Origin: SOKP01 sp048887165
GTDB taxonomy: Archaea > Asgardarchaeota > Lokiarchaeia > Sigyniarchaeales > SOKP01
Length of the DNA stretch: 64,000 bases
Direction: 5' to 3'
Assembly (NCBI GenBank): GCA_048887165.1
Contig: JBHLJZ010000009.1
Coordinates: 1-64,000, forward strand
Below the pieces are notes generated by a model that made no database searches, was not told where the DNA came from, and worked only from the letters and a program-made list of their open reading frames with translations. The position numbers and the translations under genes are program-made. This document shows, one piece after another, positions 44,028-52,708 of this stretch (position 1 is the first letter of the stretch; each line of letters opens with the position of its first letter).

Positions 44028-45329
44028 TTAATCTCCTGTTTCTAGATCCTTAACTATTCCTACAGCTACAGTTCTGCCCATATCTCTTATAGCAAATCTC
44101 CCCATTTCAGCAAAATTTTCATATTTCTCGATGCAGATTTTCTTGATAGGCTGTAATTTGATTATTGCTGATTCATTCCTTTTGATAAATTTAGGAGAAT
44201 CTTCAATAACTGCTCCTGTTTTTTGATCTAATTTTTTATTTAGTTCAGTAAATTTTGCTGCTATTTGTGCTGTATGAGCATGAATAACAGGAGTATATCC
44301 TTGAGCAATAGCAGTAGGGTGCCAAATAACAATAATCTGCCCCGTCCAATTGCCGCTTGGATTGACTACAGTTGGTACATTATTTGGATGTCCTAAACAA
44401 TCTCCACGACCGACATCCTTCATTTCAAGACCTCTAATACTGAATCCTACGTTATCTCCTGGTTCTGCTTGAGGAATCTCTTCATGGTGCATTTCGATAC
44501 TGCGAATTTCTCCTTTGAACCCAGTTGGCATTATAACAATTTTATCTCCCTTTTTAAGAACTCCTGTTTCAACCCTTCCAACAGGAACAACACCAGTACC
44601 TTTAATTCTATAAGCATCTTGAATAGGCAGACGTAAAGGTTTATCAGTAGGTTTTGGAGGAATTTCGAATTTATCAATAGCATCAATTAAAGATGGTCCT
44701 TTATACCATGGCATTTTATCGCTAGCTTCAGTTAAATTATCTCCAGTCATACCACTCGTAGGTACAAATTCTATATTCTTAACATTATATCCTATTTGCT
44801 TAAGAAGATTGGATACAGATTCTTTACATTCATTAAATCTATCTTCGCTATAGTCATAATTATCTGCTTTATTTATAGCAACACAGATTTGTTTTACGCC
44901 TAAAGTTTGAGCTAAATAAGCGTGTTCTCGAGTTTGACCATTTGCTGCAACTCCAACTTCCATTTCGCCTTTCTTACCAGAAACGACTAAAATTGCAGCA
45001 TCTGCTTGTGAAGCACCTGTGATCATATTTTTTACGAAGTCAGCATGACCAGGAGCATCTATTATTGTGAAATATTTCGATTTAGTCTCAAATTTTCTAA
45101 ATGCGAGATCAATCGTGATTCCACGCTGTCGTTCTTCCTTCAATCTATCAAATACATAAGCGTAAGACCAGGAAGGACGATCGTATTCTTTAGCAATTTT
45201 TTCTAATTCTCTTGCTTCTCTATCTGAAATAGCACCAGTTTTGATGAGTAAAGCGCCCATCATGGTAGACTTACCGTGATCTATGTGCCCGATTATTACC
45301 AAATTCAAATGAGGTTTATCTGTTGGCAT
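44028..45329 (-). CDS. tef1a: Elongation factor 1-alpha
   Basis: EF-1A brings aminoacyl-tRNA to the ribosome. The 433-residue protein has G1 GHIDHGKST (14-22), ERQRGITI (switch region), DAPGHADF (91-98) and NKAD, followed by beta-barrel domains II and III. At 121-131 it carries GEMEVGVAANG before QTREH, the 11-residue insertion known from eukaryotes and Crenarchaeota and absent in bacteria and most Euryarchaeota. AGAGGA about ten bases before the ATG is the ribosome binding site. In many archaea this gene follows S7 in the str operon; here it stands alone, about 13 kb from S7. Confidence 0.97.
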   Translation of the reverse strand: MPTDKPHLNLVIIGHIDHGKSTMMGALLIKTGAISDREARELEKIAKEYDRPSWSYAYVFDRLKEERQRGITIDLAFRKFETKSKYFTIIDAPGHADFVKNMITGASQADAAILVVSGKKGEMEVGVAANGQTREHAYLAQTLGVKQICVAINKADNYDYSEDRFNECKESVSNLLKQIGYNVKNIEFVPTSGMTGDNLTEASDKMPWYKGPSLIDAIDKFEIPPKPTDKPLRLPIQDAYRIKGTGVVPVGRVETGVLKKGDKIVIMPTGFKGEIRSIEMHHEEIPQAEPGDNVGFSIRGLEMKDVGRGDCLGHPNNVPTVVNPSGNWTGQIIVIWHPTAIAQGYTPVIHAHTAQIAAKFTELNKKLDQKTGAVIEDSPKFIKRNESAIIKLQPIKKICIEKYENFAEMGRFAIRDMGRTVAVGIVKDLETGD

Positions 45330-45498
45330 AATTCATCAATTTCCTCTATTTTTTATTTAATTAATTAATTTTGAATAGTATACATATTTAGATTAAATGA
45401 TAACTACTTTAATGATATCCAATATATATTTTTTACTATAATTTTTTGGTATGTTTCTAGGGGGATGATTTGTAGTTAGATTTTTTATCTGGTTTTCA

Positions 45499-45996
45499 TT
45501 AACCATCTTTTTTTTTAGAATCCATTAAATATTCACCTTGAAGATCATTATAAAGTTCTTCCCTATTTTCCTTTAATAAAAGAAATATATCATTTAGTTC
45601 ATTTTGAAATTTAATTCTTTTGCCACACTCATCAATAAATTCTTTAACAACTTTTTCTTGTAAGAATTTTTTAAAGACAAGATCAAGGTTAGAAATATCA
45701 AATCTTGTTTCTTTGAAGTAATCTAGTAAATGGTGTAGGTAAAAAGCTTTGATATAAAGATAGTTACTGCTATATTTCTTCTCTAAATCTTTTTGATAAA
45801 AGAATTTTAATTGTCTTATTAAGATACCATCATCATCATTAAATAGTATCCTTTTATCTTCGTAATTAAAAGCCCATTCAGTGCCGAAATCGATATTCCT
45901 ATCCACATAATTAGCGATTAATCTATCAATTCCCGCCTTCTCAGACCACTTATTATGAATATCCCAATTTGGTATTTTTTGCTCACTTAAAGAAAT
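45499..45996 (-). CDS. Uncharacterised helical protein, upstream start likely
   Basis: A soluble helical protein of unknown function. A GTG at 45906 would give 135 residues, but the same frame stays open to a TAA at 46015-46017. The extra part reads like protein: LSEQKIPNWDIHNKWSEKAG, then IDRLIANYV just before the GTG, with two Trp codons and a sensible hydrophobic pattern. The only upstream initiators are ATT (45996) or ATA (46011). I annotate from ATT 45996, about 165 residues, with low certainty about the exact start. Later features are DFGTEWAFNYED and a helix YLYIKAFYLHHLLDYF. No catalytic motif was recognised. It is divergent from aIF2-alpha. Confidence 0.55.
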   Translation of the reverse strand: MSLSEQKIPNWDIHNKWSEKAGIDRLIANYVDRNIDFGTEWAFNYEDKRILFNDDDGILIRQLKFFYQKDLEKKYSSNYLYIKAFYLHHLLDYFKETRFDISNLDLVFKKFLQEKVVKEFIDECGKRIKFQNELNDIFLLLKENREELYNDLQGEYLMDSKKKDG

Positions 45997-46133
45997 AAAT
46001 AAATTATATATTTCTTAAAAAATGAAAATAAAAATAAAGTTTAGGTTAAAAGATAATAAACATAAAAAAATATTGATCCTTAATTATTAATAAGGATACT
46101 AAAAATAAATACAAAAATCTTAAGTTAGGAACC

Positions 46134-46958
46134 ATGGTAAGAAGTAGGACACCCTTTCCAAAAGAAGGAGAATTTATAATCGGAAGAGTTGCGGAAGTTC
46201 AGCAACAATATGTCTATGTTGAATTAGTTGATTATGAAGGGTTGCCTTCTGAACCTTCTGCAAGAGGAATGATTCATATTAGTGAAATATCAAGTCGATG
46301 GATAAAAAATATTAGAAACTTTGTGAGGGTTGGACAAAGAATTGTCTGTAGAGTGTTACGAGTTGATCCTGACAAAGGACATATAGATTTGTCTTTAAGA
46401 CGGGTGAATTCTGCACAGAAAGAAAATAGAATGAAAGAATGGAAGTATGCTCAGAAATTTGAAAATTTACTCCAATTTTTAACAGAAACTGATGGAGTTA
46501 ATATGAGTTTAGATGAAGCTTATAACTTATTAGGGTGGCCTGTTTTAGAAAAATTCGCTTCATATCAAGAAACTGTTGAAGCACTTAAGGAAAATGGAGA
46601 AGATTTACTTATATCTATTGATGGGATTCCTGAAGAAACGAAAAATGCCTTTTTAAAAATAATTGATGAAAATGTAGAAATATCAACAGTAAATATTATA
46701 GGAAAAATAAAATTGATAATTCCAGATGGAGATGGTATTGAAAAAATCAAAGATACATTAGGTGAGATTATGAACACAATAAAAAAACCAAAAGAAACAA
46801 GAAAATTGAACTTATCATATCTTGGAGCCCCTTTTTATAGATTGGAGATCGTTTCTAAAGATTATTTGGATGCTGAAAATATATTATCTGAAGCAATGGA
46901 AATCTTAGATCAAAGATCTAAGCAATATGGGAGCACTTATGAATTTATACGAGATTAA
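46134..46958 (+). CDS. Translation initiation factor 2 subunit alpha
   Basis: aIF2-alpha is part of the heterotrimer that delivers initiator Met-tRNA. The 274 residues show an N-terminal S1 domain (about 10-90) with MIHISEISSRWIKNIRNFVR, the region equivalent to the Ser51 loop of eIF2-alpha. A helical domain with LDEAYNLLGWPVLEKF follows, then a C-terminal alpha/beta domain that binds the gamma subunit. The ATG at 46134 gives the usual start. Nop10 follows at 31 bases, a pairing widely conserved in archaea. The L44e and S27e genes that often precede it are about 8 kb away, in the opposite orientation. Confidence 0.95.
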   Translation: MVRSRTPFPKEGEFIIGRVAEVQQQYVYVELVDYEGLPSEPSARGMIHISEISSRWIKNIRNFVRVGQRIVCRVLRVDPDKGHIDLSLRRVNSAQKENRMKEWKYAQKFENLLQFLTETDGVNMSLDEAYNLLGWPVLEKFASYQETVEALKENGEDLLISIDGIPEETKNAFLKIIDENVEISTVNIIGKIKLIIPDGDGIEKIKDTLGEIMNTIKKPKETRKLNLSYLGAPFYRLEIVSKDYLDAENILSEAMEILDQRSKQYGSTYEFIRD

Positions 46959-46989
46959 CCGTTGATTCAAAAAAAATTTATAACAAATT

Positions 46990-47175
46990 ATGACGAAATA
47001 TCTTCTAAAATGTAAAGAGTGTAAAAGATACGGATTACATAATCCAGAACTAAAGTGTAAATATTGTGGTGGGCAGTTAATAATCCCACGTCCTCCAAAA
47101 TTTTCATTAGTTGATAAATTTGCTAAATATCGTATTCAATATTTTAAAGATGAATTTAAAAAAAGATTCGAATAA
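46990..47175 (+). CDS. nop10: H/ACA RNP component Nop10
   Basis: Nop10 is the small zinc-binding protein of box H/ACA RNPs that guide pseudouridylation, where it supports Cbf5. The 61 residues contain CKECKRYGLH, then CKYCGG, a CxxC pair on each side as expected. The PRPPKFSLVDKFAKYRIQYF tail fits the conserved PxPPRFSPxDKYxKYR. It follows aIF2-alpha and ends two bases before the stop of the GINS gene on the other strand. Confidence 0.95.
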   Translation: MTKYLLKCKECKRYGLHNPELKCKYCGGQLIIPRPPKFSLVDKFAKYRIQYFKDEFKKRFE

Positions 47176-47177
47176 AT

Positions 47178-47849
47178 TTATGGAATTTCTATTTTCTTCG
47201 CAAATTTTTCATATATTAATATCTTAGCATTTTTATATGGTAAATTAGCTACGTCATTTTCTTCAAAAGGACCATAATTAATTAAGTCTATTCCCACCAA
47301 GGGTGGTGCTTTCTTAATAAATCGAACTAAGGTATAATTATATTCTATTTCTTGTTGTTCTTCAACAACTTCCTTAGTTTGTGAAGAGTGCTCTTTAATG
47401 ATTTGTTTCAGTTGTTCTACTTTACTTTCTTCTTCTATTTGTAATATCTTCTGATCTTGTTCTTCCAAAGGTTTTTCAAATTCCTCATAAAGAGTAAAAG
47501 CCTTTAATTTTTGAAAGCCTTTAATCGCACTTACCAAATTCTGATAAAATAATTTTTCAGATTCGATCACCACTTTAAGATCAATTTCCTTTAGTGATAA
47601 CGCAGCATTAATTAATTTAACTTCTCTAATTCTTAAAAAATCCTTAAAAAGATAATCAATATTTTTTTTATAAGAATCTAATAATTGACTTTTAATCTCC
47701 TCTTTCTGATTTAGAGGATAATCATTAATATCTTTAAAAATTCTTTTATAATCTTTAAAATTCTCTTCCGATAAAGGCGTTAAATTAACATTTTCAAATT
47801 CTTTGAGCCATTGTTCATACAGTTTATTGTATTCTTTTTCTAAGTCCAT
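47178..47849 (-). CDS. GINS complex subunit (Gins51/Gins15)
   Basis: GINS joins MCM and Cdc45/GAN to form the replicative helicase. The 223-residue protein has an N-terminal helical A domain (about 1-130) and a C-terminal B domain, with YTLVRFIKKAPPLVGIDL then GPFEENDVANLPYKNAKILI, typical of archaeal Gins51. A Glu/Gln-rich linker separates the two. It is the last gene of the PCNA-PriL-PriS-GINS run, starting 61 bases after PriS. GINS-primase adjacency is common in archaea and supports the call. Confidence 0.9.
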   Translation of the reverse strand: MDLEKEYNKLYEQWLKEFENVNLTPLSEENFKDYKRIFKDINDYPLNQKEEIKSQLLDSYKKNIDYLFKDFLRIREVKLINAALSLKEIDLKVVIESEKLFYQNLVSAIKGFQKLKAFTLYEEFEKPLEEQDQKILQIEEESKVEQLKQIIKEHSSQTKEVVEEQQEIEYNYTLVRFIKKAPPLVGIDLINYGPFEENDVANLPYKNAKILIYEKFAKKIEIP

Positions 47850-47910
47850 ATGAATCGATATTATTTAAATGATTATATTAAAGAAGTATATTGAAAAATA
47901 AAATATTATC

Positions 47911-49170
47911 TCAAATTATTTTAGCAACTTCTTTACATAATAAAAAGACAGCAATATGATGAGGGATATTTATAATTTCATCTTTTTTGTATGGTCCAAA
48001 AATTTCTCCTTTAATCTTAATAGCTGGAACTACTTTTTCTATTATTTTATATTTTTTCAAATTTTCTTGTTCACTTATAAAAATAATAGGATCTATATCT
48101 TGATTTTTTTCGTCTAAAGGGTTAAAATCTTCAAGTTGTTTTAAATTAAGTTGTTGAACTCTAAATCCTGTTTTTCCATGTAAAGAACCAGGATATCTAA
48201 TAAGTCTATGAACGTCAATAGAAACCGGTTTATCAATTTCTGCTCCAACTTCTTTAATTATTCCATCTAAAAATTTATGCCACGTTTTTAATCCTAATCC
48301 TTCAATCTCCCAGAGGCTTTTCAAAAAAGATTCCTTATTATTTACTATATATTCAATGATTTTTGTATTGAGACCAAATTTTTCTTGCCTTAATAAATCA
48401 ATAATAACATCTCTTGGATAATTCAAAAGAATATGTTTAATTTTTTTAACAATTTTTTGAGACCAACCAACATTTTGTTCTAATAAACCAATATCTGAGC
48501 CTAATTCGTCTAAACCTAATATATCATATGAGATGTTATCACCTGTTAAATAATCAACAATTTCTCTTCTTTCAGAACTTGATATCTTTCTCATTTTTTG
48601 ATTTTCAATTTTCAAATGGTATCCTCTATGTCCTGAAAATGCAATTTTTAAATCCTTTTCTTCAATTCCGAAATCTGGGACAAGAAAATCTTGGACTAAT
48701 TTAAGGATTTCATTCTTTGCAACATTTAAGCAATCATCACAGATCCAAGATAGGTTTTGAATGTTAGTTTTTCCACATTTCGTGCATTTATCAGGAGGCA
48801 TTCCAATTCCATTATTTTCACAGTCTTTACAATACCATAAGTCATGATGATTTTTACAGGGAGTAAAAAAGTGATCAACGTCAATATCAATCAAAAAATC
48901 ACAGCCTAAATATCCTTTTTCACTCATATTCGGATTACCAGGATCATTATATAATGTTCCACTCGAAAACAAATGCTTAGGAGGATTTTTGATTAAATAG
49001 TTTTTTAAATCTTCAGGTTCTCTAAAATTTTTATGTCGTATCATCATCATTTTATCCCATGGTATAAATCCAAATTCTCTTTGATTATATAAATTAACCA
49101 AAGGGATTTCATTTTTTTTTTGTTTGTAATAAGCTTGAAATAACCGTTGTAAATAATTAATCTCCTTCAT
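47911..49170 (-). CDS. priS: DNA primase catalytic subunit PriS
   Basis: PriS makes the RNA/DNA primers for replication together with PriL. The 419-residue protein has the catalytic Asp pair in FLIDIDVDHF (D95, D97) and the nucleotide-binding SGHRGYHLKI (from residue 179). VSIDVHRLIRYPGSLHG near residue 320 is the third motif. Between the catalytic Asps and SGHRG there is a cysteine cluster: C105, C114/C117, C129/C132 and C144/C147. Typical archaeal PriS has one zinc site here, so the middle CxxC pair looks like an added ribbon. Its start overlaps the end of PriL by 14 bases, which implies coupled translation. Confidence 0.96.
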   Translation of the reverse strand: MKEINYLQRLFQAYYKQKKNEIPLVNLYNQREFGFIPWDKMMMIRHKNFREPEDLKNYLIKNPPKHLFSSGTLYNDPGNPNMSEKGYLGCDFLIDIDVDHFFTPCKNHHDLWYCKDCENNGIGMPPDKCTKCGKTNIQNLSWICDDCLNVAKNEILKLVQDFLVPDFGIEEKDLKIAFSGHRGYHLKIENQKMRKISSSERREIVDYLTGDNISYDILGLDELGSDIGLLEQNVGWSQKIVKKIKHILLNYPRDVIIDLLRQEKFGLNTKIIEYIVNNKESFLKSLWEIEGLGLKTWHKFLDGIIKEVGAEIDKPVSIDVHRLIRYPGSLHGKTGFRVQQLNLKQLEDFNPLDEKNQDIDPIIFISEQENLKKYKIIEKVVPAIKIKGEIFGPYKKDEIINIPHHIAVFLLCKEVAKII

Positions 49171-50353
49171 ATTCCTTTCTCACATTATTATTTTGAAAAT
49201 TTTCTTTTACTTTTTCAATAAACCTTTTTCTTCGAACATAAGATAAAGGATGATTAATTTTTTTATATTCATCTCTTTTTTTAATGTAATACCCCTTTAT
49301 ACATATTTGATCATCATATTTTTTTGCCATACATAAATCTAAGGATTTTAATGTTTCACAAGCATGGGGGATATATTCTTTATTTTTAGCAAATTTCACT
49401 TGATAAGTTGTCTTTTCTCTATCAAAATCAGGAAGAATTGAATAGATTTGAATAATTTCTTCAATAGGATAATTTAGGGCAAGTAAGAAGAATAAAATAA
49501 CTAATCTCTCTATATGAATTAAATTTTGCCCTTCTTTTGCTTTTAATAAAATCTCTTTCATGCATGGAGGATAGATAATATTGATATTTTCTCCTTTTAT
49601 AAAACCTGCATCTTCAAAATATTCGATTTCTTCTTTCCTTTCTTTCCAAGCTGCTTCAATTTTATCATAAAGTTCTTTAAATTCTTCTATTTCAAATAAA
49701 CTATCTTTGAGGGTTTTGGTTGAAGATTTATCATCATCTTCAATTTCTAATATCTTATTTCGAACATACTCTTGAATTAACCGCATTAGGTTTTTTTTCT
49801 GAATGTACACATAACCATTCTTGATAGCAATATTTACTAATTTTCTATAATCGTCCCTCAAATTATTCTCTAATTTTAAATAATCTAAGTAGTGAATTCT
49901 AAAATTAGTCTCAAGCTTTTCAGTATTTTCTTTTCTAATTTTTAGACCATATTGGAACTTCTCTTCAGAATATTGAATATCTAATTTTAATTCAGTACAT
50001 ATTTGATAAACATTGTAATCATTTTCTTCGATTAAGTCATAATAATTAATTTTTGAATACAGATTAGCAATTCTATTCGTAATTCGCTTATTATCAAGTA
50101 TATATAATAGTATCTTCAATAAAATATACAAATATACATTTGAATTATCTAATTTGTAGTATGAAACATTTTCCAAATTATCAAAAGCGGCTTTAAATAT
50201 TTCATAAACCCTCTCAAAGATTTCATCTTTAAAATCTTTTGAAAGAATATTAGAGATAAAATCATTCGGGGATTTTTCAGCAATATCACTGTAATAATCT
50301 TTTAGTAATGGGAGCCAAGGATAATGCATAACAAGATCAAAAGAAATGCTCAA
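49157..50353 (-). CDS. priL: DNA primase large subunit PriL
   Basis: PriL regulates primer length and product transfer through an iron-sulfur domain. The 398 residues have a helical N-terminal domain beginning LVMHYPWLP, a middle charged helical region, and a C-terminal Fe-S domain. Its four candidate cysteine ligands are C264 (PPCMKEIL), C332 (PHACETLK), C341 and C351. The TTG at 50353 is the longest start; ATG at 50329 is also possible because homologues begin near the YPWL block. It is between PCNA and PriS in the same operon. Confidence 0.9.
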   Translation of the reverse strand: MSISFDLVMHYPWLPLLKDYYSDIAEKSPNDFISNILSKDFKDEIFERVYEIFKAAFDNLENVSYYKLDNSNVYLYILLKILLYILDNKRITNRIANLYSKINYYDLIEENDYNVYQICTELKLDIQYSEEKFQYGLKIRKENTEKLETNFRIHYLDYLKLENNLRDDYRKLVNIAIKNGYVYIQKKNLMRLIQEYVRNKILEIEDDDKSSTKTLKDSLFEIEEFKELYDKIEAAWKERKEEIEYFEDAGFIKGENINIIYPPCMKEILLKAKEGQNLIHIERLVILFFLLALNYPIEEIIQIYSILPDFDREKTTYQVKFAKNKEYIPHACETLKSLDLCMAKKYDDQICIKGYYIKKRDEYKKINHPLSYVRRKRFIEKVKENFQNNNVRKEYEGD

Positions 50354-50458
50354 AATTTACATAATCTCCTATTGAAATTAATTTCTCTAGAAAATCATAA
50401 TAATTTAATAATAAAATAATCTGAGAGTAAGGAAGTTTATTAAAATATTCAAATAGAT

Positions 50459-51265
50459 TCAAAATTCATCCATATCATCATCTTCATCTTCGAATTCAGC
50501 TTCTTCTACTCTTGGAGCAAGGAAATAACTTAATTCTCCGCCTTCTAAGATATTAAAGATCATTTTTAGAGGATTGTCCGTTTTTAATGAAATTTCTAAT
50601 TTTTCCGTAATTGGTGCAATCTTCAATATAGCTTTCAAAAAGGTAAGACTATATGCTCCGCTACTAGTTTCAGAGATATTGCTTTCTATCAAATCATCAG
50701 TTGTTAGATTGTATTCCATTTCTCCTATTTGCCCTGAGGAACTAAAAAGTAATCCCTGATTTTCAATTGCTTTCATATTCAAAATTTCAGAATAAATTTC
50801 AGCATCTTTTATTGCTTCAACAAGAAAATCTGCATCAATAACCCATTTAGTCGGATACTCTATTTTTAATAAATTTTCCATGGGGATTTCTTCCGTATCA
50901 ATGTCTAACATTGCTAAACTAAATGTGCGGGTTCTCGTTGTTCCTTCTCTCTGCATTTTAAGTTTGATTTTTTGTTCTGTTTCTTTAAATTCAATTTCTA
51001 CTGAGTCATTAGCAGCACTTCTTTTTAGAATTTTATCTAAATCATCTAAATTTAAACCAACTTTGGATTCTTTACTACATTGATATTCATCAAAATTTTC
51101 TTTTTTAATTGATAATTTTAATAAACATATGCGGCTTGGATCCATTGCAGTGATCGTAAACTCTTTAGGTGTTACTCGGAACTCAGTCTCATCAATAATA
51201 CTTGATAGCGTTTCAATAATTCCTTTTAAAATCCGACTATTTTCTAATTTTAACGTAAACGACAT
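50459..51265 (-). CDS. pcn: Sliding clamp PCNA
   Basis: PCNA is the trimeric ring that tethers polymerases and repair enzymes to DNA. The 268-residue protein has the duplicated clamp fold. TAMDPSRICLLKLSIKK in the first half, DADFLVEAIKDAEIYSE in the second, and a conserved final YFLAPRVEE are landmarks. It ends in a long acidic tail (EFEDEDDDMDEF) that goes beyond the usual 245-250 residues. It is the first gene of the minus-strand replication operon. Its promoter should lie in the 178 bases before the divergent OB-fold gene. Confidence 0.96.
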   Translation of the reverse strand: MSFTLKLENSRILKGIIETLSSIIDETEFRVTPKEFTITAMDPSRICLLKLSIKKENFDEYQCSKESKVGLNLDDLDKILKRSAANDSVEIEFKETEQKIKLKMQREGTTRTRTFSLAMLDIDTEEIPMENLLKIEYPTKWVIDADFLVEAIKDAEIYSEILNMKAIENQGLLFSSSGQIGEMEYNLTTDDLIESNISETSSGAYSLTFLKAILKIAPITEKLEISLKTDNPLKMIFNILEGGELSYFLAPRVEEAEFEDEDDDMDEF

Positions 51266-51443
51266 ATTTTATCCGTACTGTAATTTATTTACTTATTTTG
51301 CTTTTATATTAATAATGTTTTATTGGCAATATTTATAAAATTCGGTATTAGACGCTTAATAATACCTAAATTTAATTTTTAAATTAATTATTTATAGTTA
51401 TCTTAAATTTTTAAAACTATACAAATAAAAAAACGTTTTTAAA

Positions 51444-51758
51444 ATGGAAAAGCAATACGCGGTACAAAGAATAATAAAAGATATACTAACCGATGATACC
51501 AGAATTCAAATTACTGGTTATGTAAAAGAAATCATCAATGATGAATATATTATTCTCGATGATAGAACTGGTCTTATTAGAGTAATGATTAAAAATGTTG
51601 ATTATTCACTCAAAAAAGATCAATTAGTAAACGTGATTGGAGAACTTCAATTGAATTTAAGTGGTGAAAAAGAAATTATAGCGGAGATTATTCAAGATAT
51701 GTCCAATTTAAACTTTGAATATTATATGAAAATATATAATATTAAAAAAAGTCTCTAA
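51444..51758 (+). CDS. OB-fold nucleic-acid-binding protein
   Basis: A 104-residue single OB-fold protein. The pattern RIQITGYVKEIINDEYIILD, then DRTGLIRVMI, then DQLVNVIGELQ is the typical strand 1-2-3-4 layout of RPA-like OB folds, with a C-terminal helix. It is divergent from PCNA, which suggests a role with replication or repair, such as a small RPA subunit. This is context inference; the fold alone does not give the ligand. Start ATG 51444. Confidence 0.7.
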   Translation: MEKQYAVQRIIKDILTDDTRIQITGYVKEIINDEYIILDDRTGLIRVMIKNVDYSLKKDQLVNVIGELQLNLSGEKEIIAEIIQDMSNLNFEYYMKIYNIKKSL

Positions 51759-51766
51759 AAATTATT

Positions 51767-52123
51767 TTAATCCAAAAATTTTTGTATTTCCAGGGTATAA
51801 CCATTCGGATCTTTAAGGAAGAAATGATATATTTTGAATTTTTTATTAAATTCAGGGGGCTTTGATATTTTCACTCCAGCTTTGACTAGTTTGTTATATA
51901 TTTTGTCAACATCTTCAGTTATTAAAGTAATAATAGGGTTCTTTTCTTTTACTTCTACAGACAAATGGGTACAAAAACCAACTTTACCTTCATTAGTAAT
52001 ATTAAAAATTTGGCAAATACCTTGATCTTTATATAATGTTAATCCTAAAACATTTTTATAAAAAAAAGAAGTTTTCTTTAAATCTTTTGTGCCTAAAAAG
52101 ATTATTATTTCTTTGTAAACCAT
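51767..52123 (-). CDS. VOC (glyoxalase/dioxygenase) family protein
   Basis: A 118-residue vicinal-oxygen-chelate superfamily protein. The first half has IIFLGTKDLKKTSFFYKNVLGL, the standard first strand and helix, and the second ends YHFFLKDPNGYTLEIQKF, the standard last strand with its metal-binding Glu. One domain per chain implies a dimer. Substrate cannot be assigned; related proteins are glyoxalase I, antibiotic-resistance proteins or epimerases. It converges on the OB-fold gene, with eight bases between stops. Confidence 0.85.
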   Translation of the reverse strand: MVYKEIIIFLGTKDLKKTSFFYKNVLGLTLYKDQGICQIFNITNEGKVGFCTHLSVEVKEKNPIITLITEDVDKIYNKLVKAGVKISKPPEFNKKFKIYHFFLKDPNGYTLEIQKFLD

Positions 52124-52284
52124 GATAATCCCTTACACTTATTTTTAGAAAATATTGTGTATTAAGATTTGACAATTAAAAGAAAAACATGATTTAATTA
52201 TTTTATGGTTTAAAATAGAAAATATTATTTAGAGAGAATAATTTTCCAAATTTATAGAATAACAAATCTTAGAGTGTCGTTGCT

Positions 52285-52623
52285 ATGGTCGAGTTTTGTC
52301 CCAAATGCTCAAATCTTTTACGGAAGAAAAACATGGATGGTAAGTATTATTTGGTATGTCGATGTGGATTTCAAAAAGAGATGGAATCGAACAAGAGAGA
52401 ACTTAAAAAAGAAGCAGAAAAAAAGAATGGAGCTTTAGAAAAGAACCTATTAATTCTATCCGAAGAAGATAAAATTTCTGTGCATATTAAAGTTTTGAAG
52501 ATTTGTCCTAAGTGTAATTATCGGGAAGCTGAGGCTTGGCAAGAGCAGACAAGAGGAGCAGATGAGCCAAGCACTTCCTTTTTTAGATGTGTTAAATGTA
52601 AACATACATGGCGTGAATATTGA
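52285..52623 (+). CDS. tfs: Transcript cleavage factor TFS
   Basis: TFS reactivates backtracked RNA polymerase by stimulating RNA cleavage, like TFIIS. The 112-residue protein has an N-terminal zinc ribbon (FCPKCSNLL and CRCGF, with one knuckle in a C-R-C arrangement) and a C-terminal ribbon with CPKCNYREA and CVKCKHTWREY. The catalytic loop reads TRGADEPSTSFF, matching the QTRSADEP of the family with Gly for Ser, so the acidic Asp-Glu pair is kept. It is followed by a strong hairpin. Confidence 0.92.
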   Translation: MVEFCPKCSNLLRKKNMDGKYYLVCRCGFQKEMESNKRELKKEAEKKNGALEKNLLILSEEDKISVHIKVLKICPKCNYREAEAWQEQTRGADEPSTSFFRCVKCKHTWREY

Positions 52624-52680
52624 GTAATTTTTAAAAAGTATTAATTTAAATTAAAGTAATATCTAAGTCTATTTAATTTA

Positions 52681-52702
52681 TCGTGAAAGAGTCCTTTCAC
52701 GA
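52681..52702. terminator. Perfect 9-bp hairpin between TFS and the beta-helix gene
   Basis: TCGTGAAAG, loop AGTC, CTTTCACGA: a perfect 9-base-pair stem with a tetraloop between two convergent genes. It is 57 bases after the TFS stop and seven bases before the other stop. It has more GC than its surroundings. It probably marks both transcript ends or protects them. Confidence 0.55.
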
Positions 52703-52708
52703 ATTTGA

